Assembly: GCA_016196565.1 (NCBI GenBank)
Contig: JACPXK010000021.1
Span: 1-64,000 of the forward strand
DNA length: 64,000 nucleotides
Direction: 5' to 3'
Source: Candidatus Omnitrophota bacterium
GTDB lineage: Bacteria; Omnitrophota; Omnitrophia; Omnitrophales; Aquincolibacteriaceae
The notes beneath the pieces were generated by a model. That model saw only the letters and a program-made list of their open reading frames with translations. It did not search any database and was not told the DNA's origin. The first letter of the stretch is position 1, and each line of letters starts with the position of its first letter. The translations under genes were made by a program, and so were the position numbers. Below are positions 28,523-36,919 of the stretch, piece after piece.

Positions 28523-30291
28523 TGCGATACGAAGACAAGGTGGTTGAAGAAGTCCAGCGCGCCAATGATATTGTGGAAATCATAAGCCAGTTCCTTCCGC
28601 TGAAACGGACAGGCCGGCATTTCAAGGCGAATTGTCCTTTTCATCAGGAAAAAACCCCGTCGTTTATCGTGAATGCCGAAAAACAAATCTTTCACTGTTT
28701 CGGGTGCCAGGCGGGAGGGGATGTCTTTAGTTTTTTGATGCGTTATGAAAATCTAAACTTTCCCGAGGCTCTGCGCCAGCTTGCCGAGCGCGCCAATATC
28801 CGTTTGCCGGAACCTTCCCGGAAAAATCCAGCTGAGGGACCGAGCGACAAGGAAAAACTTTATGAAATTTACCGGCTTGCCCAGGATTTTTATCACGCCC
28901 GTTTTTGCCATCCGGAAGCCGGAAAGGCCGCGCGCGAATATTGGAAAAAGAGAGGATTTGAAGAAAGTCTTGCCATGGAATTTAAAATCGGATGGGCTCC
29001 GGCCGATTGGCGACTCCTTTATGAATTTCTGATTAAAAAAGGATTCCCCGAAGCCCTTCTTTTAAAAACAGGGCTGATTCAGCGTTCTCCCAAAGGGCCT
29101 TTTTATGATGTTTTCCGCAATCGCCTTCTTTTCCCCATTCATAATCTGCAAGGCAAGGTGGTGGCTTTCGGCGGCCGGTTGATTGATCAATCGGAAGGGC
29201 CAAAATATTTGAACAGTCCCGAAACTGCGGTATTTCACAAGCGCCAGGAACTTTACGGGCTTTATCTGGCCAAAAAATTTATCAATCGCGATCGTCCCCA
29301 GCTTTTCGTCGTCGAAGGCTATTTTGGCTTCATGAGATTGTATGAAAAGGGATTCCGGACGACGGTAGCGACGCTCGGCACGTCGCTTACTCCCGAGCAT
29401 GTTCAAATCCTCAAACGTTTTGCCGACGAGGCGATTGTGATTTATGACGGCGATCAAGCGGGGGAAATGGCGTCGCTCCGGGGGCTCGAGGTTTTTCTGG
29501 AAGGCGGCATGAGCGTGAAAGTGGTTCGCTTGCCCAAAGGCTATGACCCTGATGATTTTTTGAAAAAAGAAAACCCGGAAGCTTTCACCAAACTTCTTCA
29601 GGAAGCCCGGGATTTTTTTGATTTTGAACTCGAAGTTTTATCGGCAAAATATGACCGGGCCGAATCGCTGGGGCTTGTCAAAATTACCAATGAGTTTTTG
29701 GAAACATTTACCAAAGTAAAAAATCCGGTTTTGCTGGACCGTTATATCAAACGCCTTGCCGGTGTTTTGGGGGTTGAGGAAATGAGTTTGAGAACGGAAT
29801 TTTCCAAGCTGCAAAAAAAATCTTCTCCGACTCCTTCGAAATCTGCTGCAGCACCCAAAGCGGAACGTTCCAAGGTGGACGCCCTTTCGCAGGATGAAAT
29901 TTTGCTTTTAAGCCTTATGGCCGATGATGTCGAAATCCGGGAAGCCTCCAGTGGGGAACTTTCCCATTCCGATTTTAAAGATTCCGAGCTTTCGGCTATT
30001 TTTAAAACCCTTTCATCTATAACCGAACAAACCTCCTCCCTCCAGGTCCTGAACCGGCTTGAGAATGAATCTTTAAAAGAGAGGATGATTGCCTGTCTTG
30101 CCATGGATTGGACCTCGGAGAAGAAAAAAAGGGCCTTTAAAGACTGCCTCTGGAGGATAAAAAACCGGCAGCTGGAAAACCGCCTGGAGGAGCTTAGACG
30201 CCTGATTGCTAGAGCGGAAACCGATCAAGACTCAGCCAAGCTGACCCACCTGGTTACCGAATACAGGGACCTTTTGGCCCTCCGAAAATAA
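28522..30291 (+). CDS. dnaG: DNA primase
   Basis: The 589-aa primase has an N-terminal zinc finger (CPFHQEKTPSF ... HCFGCQAGGD), the RNA polymerase core and the TOPRIM motifs VVEGYFGFM and IYDGDQAGE with PKGYDPDDFL. The C-terminal third is a charged linker and a helicase-binding region with low similarity. In the first TOPRIM motif the usual G-Y-x-D is GYFG, so one acidic residue appears replaced, while the DGD motif is intact. The ATG at 28522 overlaps the cvpA stop by one base. It lies upstream of rpoD, as in the classic macromolecular-synthesis cluster, but rpsU is missing. Confidence 0.95.
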   Translation: MRYEDKVVEEVQRANDIVEIISQFLPLKRTGRHFKANCPFHQEKTPSFIVNAEKQIFHCFGCQAGGDVFSFLMRYENLNFPEALRQLAERANIRLPEPSRKNPAEGPSDKEKLYEIYRLAQDFYHARFCHPEAGKAAREYWKKRGFEESLAMEFKIGWAPADWRLLYEFLIKKGFPEALLLKTGLIQRSPKGPFYDVFRNRLLFPIHNLQGKVVAFGGRLIDQSEGPKYLNSPETAVFHKRQELYGLYLAKKFINRDRPQLFVVEGYFGFMRLYEKGFRTTVATLGTSLTPEHVQILKRFADEAIVIYDGDQAGEMASLRGLEVFLEGGMSVKVVRLPKGYDPDDFLKKENPEAFTKLLQEARDFFDFELEVLSAKYDRAESLGLVKITNEFLETFTKVKNPVLLDRYIKRLAGVLGVEEMSLRTEFSKLQKKSSPTPSKSAAAPKAERSKVDALSQDEILLLSLMADDVEIREASSGELSHSDFKDSELSAIFKTLSSITEQTSSLQVLNRLENESLKERMIACLAMDWTSEKKKRAFKDCLWRIKNRQLENRLEELRRLIARAETDQDSAKLTHLVTEYRDLLALRK

Positions 30292-30342
30292 CCTAAACCT
30301 TTTGCTGGTATATTCTCCGGAAATCCGTATAATTACACGTTT

Positions 30343-32058
30343 ATGAAAAAGCAAGCCGTAAAGACTCAGCCCCAAATCCGTAAAGCCGCCATCAAGAACT
30401 CCAAATCCGAGGCTTTTCGCCCTTCAAAAAAGGAAGCGGAAAAGTCTAAATCCAAAGAACAATTTTCCATTCCTCAGATCATTGACAAGCTTACTGTGCT
30501 GGGCAAAAAGCAGGGTTATGTCAGTTATCAGCAGCTTCATAAATACTTGCCTGAAGACGGAACTCCTTCAGAAAAAATCGAAGAGGTGACGACGGCGCTT
30601 ACAGAGAAAAATATCGAAGTGATCAGCCATCCTATCGATAATCAGGGAAAATCCGCAACTCCCGAGCCGGCAGCCGACAAGGTTTTTGAAGCCGTCTCGG
30701 ATGTCGAACCCAAAAAAACCAAAGATGCGGATGAAGAAGACAAAGACGCCATTTCGGAATACGAACGCGTCCGCATGGATGATCCGGTCCGCATGTATTT
30801 GCGGCAAATGGGGCAAATTCCTCTTCTTACGCGCGAACAGGAAATCAATCTTGCCAAAAGAATCGAGGATTGCGAAGAAGCTTTAAAACGCGCGGCTTAT
30901 GAGACCCGGGCTTGCCGCTATGAGGTCCTGGAGCTTTCCCGCAAAATTGTTTCCGGAGAGATTCCGCTTGAATCCATCATTGATGAAGAGCAGGAATCAA
31001 AAATCAATTTCACAAAACGCAAATTAAAAACACTGATTCGCCGGCTCCGGGCTTCGCGAAAGAATACCGATTTAGTTGAGCTTTTAATGCAATTTAATCT
31101 CAGCATCGGGATTGTCGAACAAATTGTCGCCAATCTCCGTCTTAAATTGATGGAGCTCAAAACCAACCGGGAACAAATCGAAAAACAACGCCGCCGTTCC
31201 GTGACCGGAAAAATCGGCGCGCTTCTGGAAAGAAACCGGCAAATTCTTAAAGAGCTCGGCGAAACGGAAAAGAAGATTCATGATCATTTCAAGCTCATTC
31301 AAAAAAGGGAAAGAGAGCTTTCCAGCGCCAAAAAAGATTTGGTTGCCGCCAATCTTCGTTTGGTCGTGAGCATTGCGAAAAAATACACCAACCGTGGATT
31401 GTCCTTCCTTGATCTCATTCAAGAGGGGAATATCGGCCTTATGAAAGCCGTGGATAAATTTGAATACAAACGCGGCTATAAATTTTCCACTTATGCCACC
31501 TGGTGGATTCGCCAAGCCATCACCCGTTCGATTGCCGATCAAGCGCGGACCATCCGTATTCCGGTCCATATGATCGAAACGATTAACAAATTTTTCCGTG
31601 CTTCCCGCCATTTGGTGCAGGAAACAGGCCGCGAACCGACTCCCGAAGAAGTGGCTCAAGTGATGAAAATGCCGGTGGAAAAAGTCAAAGGCATTCTCAA
31701 AATTGCCCAGGAACCTATCAGCCTTCAAACGCCGATCGGGGAAGAAGGGGACACAAGTTTTGGCGATTTTATCGAAGACAAATCCGCCATTTCTCCGGCC
31801 AATGCCACCGCTTACAGCATGTTGAAAGAACAAATGGATGACGTTCTCATGACCTTGACCGAAAGGGAAGAAAAAGTCCTGCGTCTTCGCTTTGGGATTG
31901 GGGATGGTTATCCCCGGACTTTGGAAGAGGTCGGTCAGATTTTTAATGTGACTCGGGAGCGCGTCCGTCAAATTGAGGCCAAGGCCCTTCGCAAACTTCG
32001 TCATCCCACTCGTTCCCGGAAACTCAAAAATTTCCTGGATATTAAACTGAGTGATTGA
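30343..32058 (+). CDS. rpoD: Primary sigma factor (RpoD/SigA)
   Basis: At 571 aa, region 1.1-like sequence ([24 protein letters not shown]) follows a basic N-terminal tail. Region 1.2 is [17 protein letters not shown], region 2 is [20 protein letters not shown], region 3 [15 protein letters not shown], and region 4.2 [20 protein letters not shown] with the helix-turn-helix that reads TTGACA boxes. These agree with the TTGACA/TATAAT-type promoters seen elsewhere in the window. The sigma-70 non-conserved insert between 1.2 and 2 is present. It follows dnaG by 51 bp. Confidence 0.97.
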   Translation: MKKQAVKTQPQIRKAAIKNSKSEAFRPSKKEAEKSKSKEQFSIPQIIDKLTVLGKKQGYVSYQQLHKYLPEDGTPSEKIEEVTTALTEKNIEVISHPIDNQGKSATPEPAADKVFEAVSDVEPKKTKDADEEDKDAISEYERVRMDDPVRMYLRQMGQIPLLTREQEINLAKRIEDCEEALKRAAYETRACRYEVLELSRKIVSGEIPLESIIDEEQESKINFTKRKLKTLIRRLRASRKNTDLVELLMQFNLSIGIVEQIVANLRLKLMELKTNREQIEKQRRRSVTGKIGALLERNRQILKELGETEKKIHDHFKLIQKRERELSSAKKDLVAANLRLVVSIAKKYTNRGLSFLDLIQEGNIGLMKAVDKFEYKRGYKFSTYATWWIRQAITRSIADQARTIRIPVHMIETINKFFRASRHLVQETGREPTPEEVAQVMKMPVEKVKGILKIAQEPISLQTPIGEEGDTSFGDFIEDKSAISPANATAYSMLKEQMDDVLMTLTEREEKVLRLRFGIGDGYPRTLEEVGQIFNVTRERVRQIEAKALRKLRHPTRSRKLKNFLDIKLSD

Positions 32059-32063
32059 AGTCT

Positions 32064-32139
32064 GGGCCTGTAGCTCAGCTTGGTTCAGAGCAGGCGACTC
32101 ATAATCGCTTGGTCCTAGGTTCAAATCCTAGCAGGCCCA
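32064..32139 (+). tRNA. tRNA-Ile2 (anticodon CAU, reads AUA after lysidine modification)
   Basis: The 76-nt cloverleaf has acceptor GGGCCTG/CAGGCCC, loop CTCATAA with anticodon CAT, and T arm CTAGG/CCTAG. The stretch from the D stem through the anticodon arm (GAGCAGGCGACTCATAATCG) closely matches E. coli ileX, which separates it from elongator or initiator Met tRNA. CCA is not encoded (CTA follows the discriminator). It starts 6 bp after rpoD. Tandem hairpins (32145-32162, CCTGCGC/GCGCAGG) follow without a T-run. Confidence 0.9.
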
Positions 32140-32201
32140 CTAGACCTGCGCCAATGCGCAGGCACAAAACATCGAGCGCTAATGACCGCTCGCAAGTTTT
32201 A

Positions 32202-33230
32202 GTGAAATCATTCAAAATCCTAAAAATCCATGCTGTCTATTTTTTCCTCATTGCTTTGAATTTGGGTGCCTCACCGGTACAGGATGATTTTTATCCTGCC
32301 TGGTGGTGCCGCGGAGGGCATCTGCAAACGATTGCCGGAGCCTTATTCCGCCAGACCCCTTCCATTCCTCTTCAGCGCGAGCGCATTGAAACTCCGGATG
32401 GAGACTTCCTGGATTTAGACTGGTTCTCCACCGGACAAAAATCACCGCTCGTTATTATCTTACCCGGCCTCGGCAGTTCGTCAGAAGCTTCCTATATCCG
32501 TACTTTATTCAAAGAAATTCAAAATAGAAAATGGCAAGCGGTCACCCTGAATGCGCGCGGGACCACCGGGCTCAATCGTCTCCCTAAAACAAGCCACGGG
32601 GGACAAACCGAAGATCTGGATTGGGTGATTCGCCGAATTATTGAAAATCAACACGCTGAAAAAATTTTTCTGGTGGGTTATTCCATCGGCGGCAATCAAA
32701 TTCTGAAATGGCTGGCTGAAAAAGGAGAAAATGTCCCGGCAGTGATTGAAAAGGCGGTGGCTGTTTCAGTTCCTTATGATCTGGCTCAAACCTCGCGCAA
32801 TTTGGACCGAGGCTTTAACCGGCGGGTTTATACCCGAACCATGCTTGAGGGTTTAAAAAAAATAGTGCTCGAAAAAGAAAAAAAGTTTCCGGCAGCCATG
32901 GACTATCAGAAAGTTAAAAGCGCGGCGACCTTTAAGGTTTATGACAGGGAAGTGACGGCTCGTTTAAACGGCTTTCAAAATGAATCGGATTATTGGACGA
33001 AATCCAGTTCAGCTAAAGATTTGGAGAAAATCCGGAAGCCGGTTTTGTTAATTCATGCTAAAAACGATCCCTTTCTTCCCGTGCGGGATCTGCCGCTTGA
33101 GGAGATTAAAAAATCCAGATTCCTGCACCTTCTTTTAACGCGGGACGGCGGGCATTTGGGATTTGTTTCCGCGCGCCGGCCGGATTGGCTGGAAAAAACC
33201 ATCCTGGAATTTTTACAAAGCAAAAATTGA
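32202..33230 (+). CDS. YheT-family alpha/beta hydrolase
   Basis: About 342 aa. The family N-terminus DDFYPAWWCRGGHLQTI is followed by LPGLGSSSEASYIR, LNARGTTGLNRL, the nucleophile elbow GYSIGGNQILKWL with the catalytic serine, HAKNDPFLP carrying the acid, and DGGHLGF with the histidine. The triad therefore looks complete. Natural substrates of YheT-like hydrolases are unknown. The start is uncertain. GTG 32202 gives a signal-like N-terminus (MKSFKILK then a hydrophobic run to LGA); ATG 32154 is the alternative; any start before about 32140 would translate the tRNA. It lies 62 bp after tRNA-Ile2, and its stop overlaps the promoter of the next pair. Confidence 0.82.
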   Translation: MKSFKILKIHAVYFFLIALNLGASPVQDDFYPAWWCRGGHLQTIAGALFRQTPSIPLQRERIETPDGDFLDLDWFSTGQKSPLVIILPGLGSSSEASYIRTLFKEIQNRKWQAVTLNARGTTGLNRLPKTSHGGQTEDLDWVIRRIIENQHAEKIFLVGYSIGGNQILKWLAEKGENVPAVIEKAVAVSVPYDLAQTSRNLDRGFNRRVYTRTMLEGLKKIVLEKEKKFPAAMDYQKVKSAATFKVYDREVTARLNGFQNESDYWTKSSSAKDLEKIRKPVLLIHAKNDPFLPVRDLPLEEIKKSRFLHLLLTRDGGHLGFVSARRPDWLEKTILEFLQSKN

Positions 33231-33255
33231 CAAATATAGTATTTATGCTATATTT
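33227..33255 (+). promoter_or_regulatory. Promoter/operator of the XRE-nucleotidyltransferase pair
   Basis: TTGACA (33227-33232), 16-bp spacer, TATATT (33249-33254). A perfect inverted repeat AAATATAG/CTATATTT (33232-33239 and 33248-33255, 8-bp spacer) covers the core promoter, as expected for an autoregulated XRE protein. The ATG at 33261 is about where transcription would start, so the mRNA is probably leaderless. Confidence 0.7.
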
Positions 33256-33260
33256 TGCGC

Positions 33261-33719
33261 ATGCTGAATCCGGGGTTCAAAATCTTTGAATGCCGCAGCC
33301 GGCGGGGATGGACGCAGGCGGAACTTGCGGCCAAAGCGGGCATTGCGCAGGCCAATCTCTCCAACATCGAAAAAGGCAAACGGGATTTGACAGTATCTAC
33401 TCTTGTGCGGGTTGCCGCCGCGCTGGAAGTCCGTCCTTCGGAACTCATTGAAGAGCCCCCGGTTAAAAAGTTGTCTTTTGCCCGCCACAAAATCGAAACT
33501 CTCGCAAAAGCCGTGATTTTTCCGGACACAAAAGCTTCTTCTGAAATTCGCCAGTTGGCAAAGCTTTTTAGAGAAATCCTTCCCGAAACAAATCCGCGCG
33601 CCGGTTCCAGGAAAATCCAACAGGCATGGATGCAGCTACGCCGGCGGTTTTCTTCCGGGGAAATTCGCGGAATTTTTCAAAGAATCGAAGATGCCAGACA
33701 AAGGGCCAGCCATGCATAA
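33261..33719 (+). CDS. XRE-family transcriptional regulator / antitoxin-like protein
   Basis: The 152-aa protein has an N-terminal helix-turn-helix (RGWTQAELAAKAGIAQANLSNIEKG, then TLVRVAAALEV), followed by about 80 residues of helical, basic sequence. It overlaps the downstream nucleotidyltransferase gene by 8 nt, and its promoter carries a palindrome over the -35/-10 region. The arrangement is that of an autoregulated toxin-antitoxin module with an XRE antitoxin first. The C-terminal half may contact the toxin (inference). It could alternatively be an ordinary regulator. Confidence 0.8.
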   Translation: MLNPGFKIFECRSRRGWTQAELAAKAGIAQANLSNIEKGKRDLTVSTLVRVAAALEVRPSELIEEPPVKKLSFARHKIETLAKAVIFPDTKASSEIRQLAKLFREILPETNPRAGSRKIQQAWMQLRRRFSSGEIRGIFQRIEDARQRASHA

Positions 33720-34305
33720 AAGGCAAATTGATTTATTCTTCAGGGAACTCGATAAGGCCCTTATGAAGAAGGCCGAGATTATTCTTTTGGGTGCCAGCGC
33801 CGGAAGCTTGATGGGGCATATACGCCCAAGCTTTGATATTGATTTTGAAATACGGCTGAACCAACCCAGGCAAAATAAGAAGGGGGTAGAAGGAGCCATC
33901 TTGCGTACCGCACGGAAAGTCGGAGTGGCCGTCAACTTTTCGGAAAACGTGGATCATTGGTCCATGGTGAGCTATTTGGATTATCGCAAAACGGCCTTAC
34001 CTTACAAAAAATTTGGCAGGTTGAATGTGAAACTAATCGCCCCTTCCTATTGGACCATCGGCAAAATGGCCCGTTATTATGCCTTGGATGCCAAAGATAT
34101 GGCCGCGATTATCAAGAAGAAAAAATTAAAATTGGAACCTTTGCTGCGGCTGTGGAAGCGTGCTTTGGATCAAAGTGATTTAAGTTTGGAACTCGGACAA
34201 TTTAAAAAACATGCGGCTCATTTTCTTAAAACATACGGCCCCCGGCTTTGGGGAAAAAATTCCGAAAAAGCGATTCTGAAATTTACCGAGAGCTCACAAA
34301 AGTAA
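33712..34305 (+). CDS. DUF6036/AbiEii-like nucleotidyltransferase, putative toxin partner
   Basis: About 197 aa. IILLGASAGSLMGHIRPSFDIDFEI resembles the minimal nucleotidyltransferase pattern (hG-G-S with D-x-D in SFDIDFE), as in DUF6036 and AbiEii/MenT-type proteins. Downstream LDYRKTALPYKKFGRLNVKLIAP and DAKDMAAIIKKKKL fit the same group, in which the latter motif sits in the helical part. MenT-type toxins transfer nucleotides to tRNA (family knowledge). Whether this protein is toxic is inferred from pairing with the XRE gene. The ATG at 33712 overlaps the XRE stop; an earlier ATG at 33691 would add seven residues. Confidence 0.68.
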   Translation: MHKRQIDLFFRELDKALMKKAEIILLGASAGSLMGHIRPSFDIDFEIRLNQPRQNKKGVEGAILRTARKVGVAVNFSENVDHWSMVSYLDYRKTALPYKKFGRLNVKLIAPSYWTIGKMARYYALDAKDMAAIIKKKKLKLEPLLRLWKRALDQSDLSLELGQFKKHAAHFLKTYGPRLWGKNSEKAILKFTESSQK

Positions 34306-34429
34306 CAAAAGATACAAGCCCGCCTCTCGGGACAAGCTAGCAACTTATAACCTAGCCTTGTAAGCCGGTCTCCTTCATTTACCCTTTTAGATAAGAAGTA
34401 AGGTAAAAAAGCCCTCGAGGAGGCGCAAT

Positions 34430-34654
34430 ATGAAAAAGCTTTTTTTTCTGGCTCTGAGTCTTTTTATTTTCATGATTCCCAATGTCCTTGTGGCTTATGA
34501 AGCAAATTCCTCTGATAGTAATAGCGACCTTCCCGATTATTCCGATTTGATTCCTACCGTAGATTCCGGCGGCGTTTCGGTCCGGCCGGTAGAAAGCCAA
34601 CCTTCCCGTCAAGACACTTCTCCGATTGTAGTTGAAACCGATTACCAAGATTGA
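34430..34654 (+). CDS. Small secreted protein of unknown function
   Basis: The 74-aa product begins with a clear signal peptide (MKKLFFLALSLFIFMIPNVLVA, likely cut before YEAN). The mature 50 residues are acidic, Ser/Asp/Pro-rich and without recognisable fold. A strong GAGGAGG site lies 9 bp before the ATG. The upstream 124 bp contain small hairpins (CAAGCTAG with CTAGCCTTG), but no riboswitch consensus was recognised. No relative is known to me. Confidence 0.65.
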   Translation: MKKLFFLALSLFIFMIPNVLVAYEANSSDSNSDLPDYSDLIPTVDSGGVSVRPVESQPSRQDTSPIVVETDYQD

Positions 34655-34760
34655 TTATCCAAGCTTCGGTTGTGTGACAATATCGAAGTCCGCACCGTAA
34701 GGAATCCGTTTTGGCATAAGAATTGTTGTCATAAAGGTGTAAGACACGGAGTTCCTTTAG

Positions 34761-34840
34761 AAACGGTGGTGCGGAATACCGGAATTTGTCAGAATTGTCT
34801 GACGACAGTCTGACAAAAAGAAGGATTCCCGCCACCGTTT
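34761..34840 (+). promoter_or_regulatory. Nested-hairpin 5' leader before the CBS gene
   Basis: The outer stem AAACGGTGG/CCACCGTTT (34761-34769 with 34832-34840) is extended by GGAAT/ATTCC (34773-34777 with 34825-34829) and encloses an inner stem TTGTCAGA/TCTGACAA (34786-34793 with 34809-34816). No T-run follows, so it is not an intrinsic terminator. It ends 25 bp before the CBS start. Confidence 0.6.
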
Positions 34841-34865
34841 AATAAGAATAAGAAAGGGGAAAAAC

Positions 34866-35303
34866 ATGGAAAATAAACATATGAAAGTTGAAGACATTAT
34901 GACCGATGACCCCAGTTGCTGTACTCCTGATACCACCCTTTTGAAAGTTGCCAAGATGATGTCTGATATGGATTGCGGGGAAATTCCCGTGGTGGACAAT
35001 CAAATCAGTTTAAAACCCGTCGGAGTTATCACGGACCGTGATATTGTTTGCCGCGCCGTAGCGGAGGGGAAAAACCCTCTGGACATGACCGTGAGAGAAT
35101 GTATGAGTTCGCCTTGCATCGCCGTGACTCCGGACACAAGTTTGGAAGAATGCTGCGGGATTTTGGAGAAAAACCAAATAAGAAGAGTGCCGGTGGTGGA
35201 TGAACAGGGCTCTTGCTGCGGGATTGTGGCCCAAGCCGACATAGCCCGCAAAGCTTCTGAGGAACAAGTTGCCGAAGTGGTCAAAGAGGTTTCACGAATA
35301 TAA
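34866..35303 (+). CDS. Tandem CBS-domain protein
   Basis: The 145-aa protein consists of two CBS motifs (VEDIMTDDPSCCTPDT to VGVITDRDI, and VRECMSSPCIAVTPDT to CGIVAQADIA). It has an unusual number of cysteines, including CC pairs at residues 18-19, about 96-97 and about 118-119. Such stand-alone CBS pairs bind adenine nucleotides and sense energy state (family knowledge). It is followed after 2 bp by the ThDP enzyme and then an aldehyde dehydrogenase, so it may control or report on these enzymes. A long nested hairpin precedes it. Confidence 0.88.
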   Translation: MENKHMKVEDIMTDDPSCCTPDTTLLKVAKMMSDMDCGEIPVVDNQISLKPVGVITDRDIVCRAVAEGKNPLDMTVRECMSSPCIAVTPDTSLEECCGILEKNQIRRVPVVDEQGSCCGIVAQADIARKASEEQVAEVVKEVSRI

Positions 35304-35305
35304 CC

Positions 35306-36919
35306 ATGAAAGTTTCCGATCTCTTTGTCCAATGCCTGGAAAACGAAGGCGTAAAGTATGTCTTCGGATTGCCGGGCGAGGAAATTGAAGATGTTTTGTT
35401 TTCTCTTCAGAAATCTTCCATCCGATTTATTTCCACACGTCATGAACAAGGCGCCGCTTTTATGGCCGATGTATGGGGAAGGCTTACGGGAAAGGCCGGC
35501 GTTTGTCTCTCCACGTTGGGTCCTGGTGCCACGAATCTTGTGACCGGAGTGGCCGATGCGAATCTCGACAAAAGTCCGGTAGTGGCCATTACGGGACAGG
35601 CGGGTCTTCACCGTATTCACAAAGAAGGCCATCAATATTTGGATATTATCAGTTTGTTCCGTCCGATCAGCAAATGGAATGCGTCGATTACTCATCCTGA
35701 TTCCGTTTCGGAAATCGTGCGCACCGCCTTTAAAATCGCGGAAAGTGAAAAACCGGGGGCCGCTCATATTGAAATTCCTGAAGACGTGGCCTCCATGGAA
35801 ACAAGTGAAAAACCAATGCGGGTGGTGACGGTCCGGCGTCCTGATCCGGATACCCAGGCGCTGGCCGAGACGGTTTTGCTTTTAAAGAAAGCCGAAAGAC
35901 CCATGATTTTGGCGGGAAATGGGGCAGTGCGCAAACCTGCCGCGGAACAACTGCTGGAATTTGTCGAAAGTTTTGATATTCCTTTTGTGAATACGTTTAT
36001 GGGGCAGGGCGCGATTCCGGATAGCAGTTCAAAATCCCTCTTTACCCTCGGTTTGAATTTCCGGGATATTGTGATGGACGCGGTGGACAAAGCCGATCTT
36101 GTGATTTGCGTCGGCTATGATATTGCCGAATATTCTCCGGACCGATGGAATCCCAAAAAAGATAAAACCATTATCCATATTGATTTTACGCCGGCGGAAG
36201 TTTACACCCATTATCAGCCTGCCGTTGAAATTGTGGCGGATATCGCCGCCACTTTTCGCGAACTGGGTGAGCTTTTTGCCAAAGAAGGCAAAGTATTTGA
36301 TCCCCGCTGGTACAAACCCGTGCGCGAAGAAATTGTGAAGGATATTCAAAGCTATACCCTCAAACGCCGCGGGCATTTTACTGTGCCCGGCATTTTGAAT
36401 GTGCTGCGTTCTATCATGAAGGATGAGGATCTTTTAATCAGCGATGTGGGGACCCATAAAATTTGGATTGCCCGGAATTTTCCCGTGAATGCTCCCAATG
36501 GTTGTTTGATTTCCAATGGTTTGGCGAGCATGGGTTTTGCGCTTCCCGGAGCGGTGGCGGCGTCCCTTTGCCAGCCGGGGCGGCGCATTGTGGCGGCCAT
36601 GGGGGATGGCGGGTTTCTCATGAACTCCCAGGAAATCGAAACCGCCAAACGTGCCGGCGCAAAATTTGTTATCCTTGTTTTTAATGATAATGATTATGGC
36701 TTGATCAGCTGGAAGCAAAAAATGAATCGGGGCCGGACGGCCGGAACAAAAATCACGAATCCCGATTTCACAATGTATGCTGAAAGTTTCGGAATAAAAA
36801 GTTTTTCTCCAAAAAATCCTGAAGGGCTCGCGCGCGACCTTAAAAAGGCGCTTTCTTCCGGAGAGCTTTGTTTGGTCCATGTTGATGTAAAAGGGGCCAG
36901 GTCCCTTAGGAAAAGGTGA
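35306..36919 (+). CDS. Thiamine-diphosphate enzyme, acetolactate synthase-like
   Basis: At 537 aa it has the POX/ILV three-domain order. The N-terminal Pyr domain has the catalytic glutamate (RHEQGAAFMA) and GVCLSTLGPGATNLVTG. A central domain follows, and the C-terminal PP domain has the ThDP motif GDGGFLMNSQEIETA ending NDNDYGLI. Sequence style fits acetolactate synthase large subunit of the AlsS type, but other ThDP decarboxylases are possible. No small regulatory subunit gene is nearby. Substrate is not decided. It is cotranscribed with the CBS gene upstream (2 bp) and the dehydrogenase downstream (0 bp). Confidence 0.88.
   Translation: MKVSDLFVQCLENEGVKYVFGLPGEEIEDVLFSLQKSSIRFISTRHEQGAAFMADVWGRLTGKAGVCLSTLGPGATNLVTGVADANLDKSPVVAITGQAGLHRIHKEGHQYLDIISLFRPISKWNASITHPDSVSEIVRTAFKIAESEKPGAAHIEIPEDVASMETSEKPMRVVTVRRPDPDTQALAETVLLLKKAERPMILAGNGAVRKPAAEQLLEFVESFDIPFVNTFMGQGAIPDSSSKSLFTLGLNFRDIVMDAVDKADLVICVGYDIAEYSPDRWNPKKDKTIIHIDFTPAEVYTHYQPAVEIVADIAATFRELGELFAKEGKVFDPRWYKPVREEIVKDIQSYTLKRRGHFTVPGILNVLRSIMKDEDLLISDVGTHKIWIARNFPVNAPNGCLISNGLASMGFALPGAVAASLCQPGRRIVAAMGDGGFLMNSQEIETAKRAGAKFVILVFNDNDYGLISWKQKMNRGRTAGTKITNPDFTMYAESFGIKSFSPKNPEGLARDLKKALSSGELCLVHVDVKGARSLRKR

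Noticed and set aside
32055..32201. Longer N-terminus for the YheT-like hydrolase
   Set aside because: It would translate tRNA-Ile2 and the end of rpoD; the family similarity begins only later.
34306..34429. Riboswitch upstream of the small secreted protein
   Set aside because: Several short hairpins are present, but none of the known riboswitch core motifs I could compare was found.
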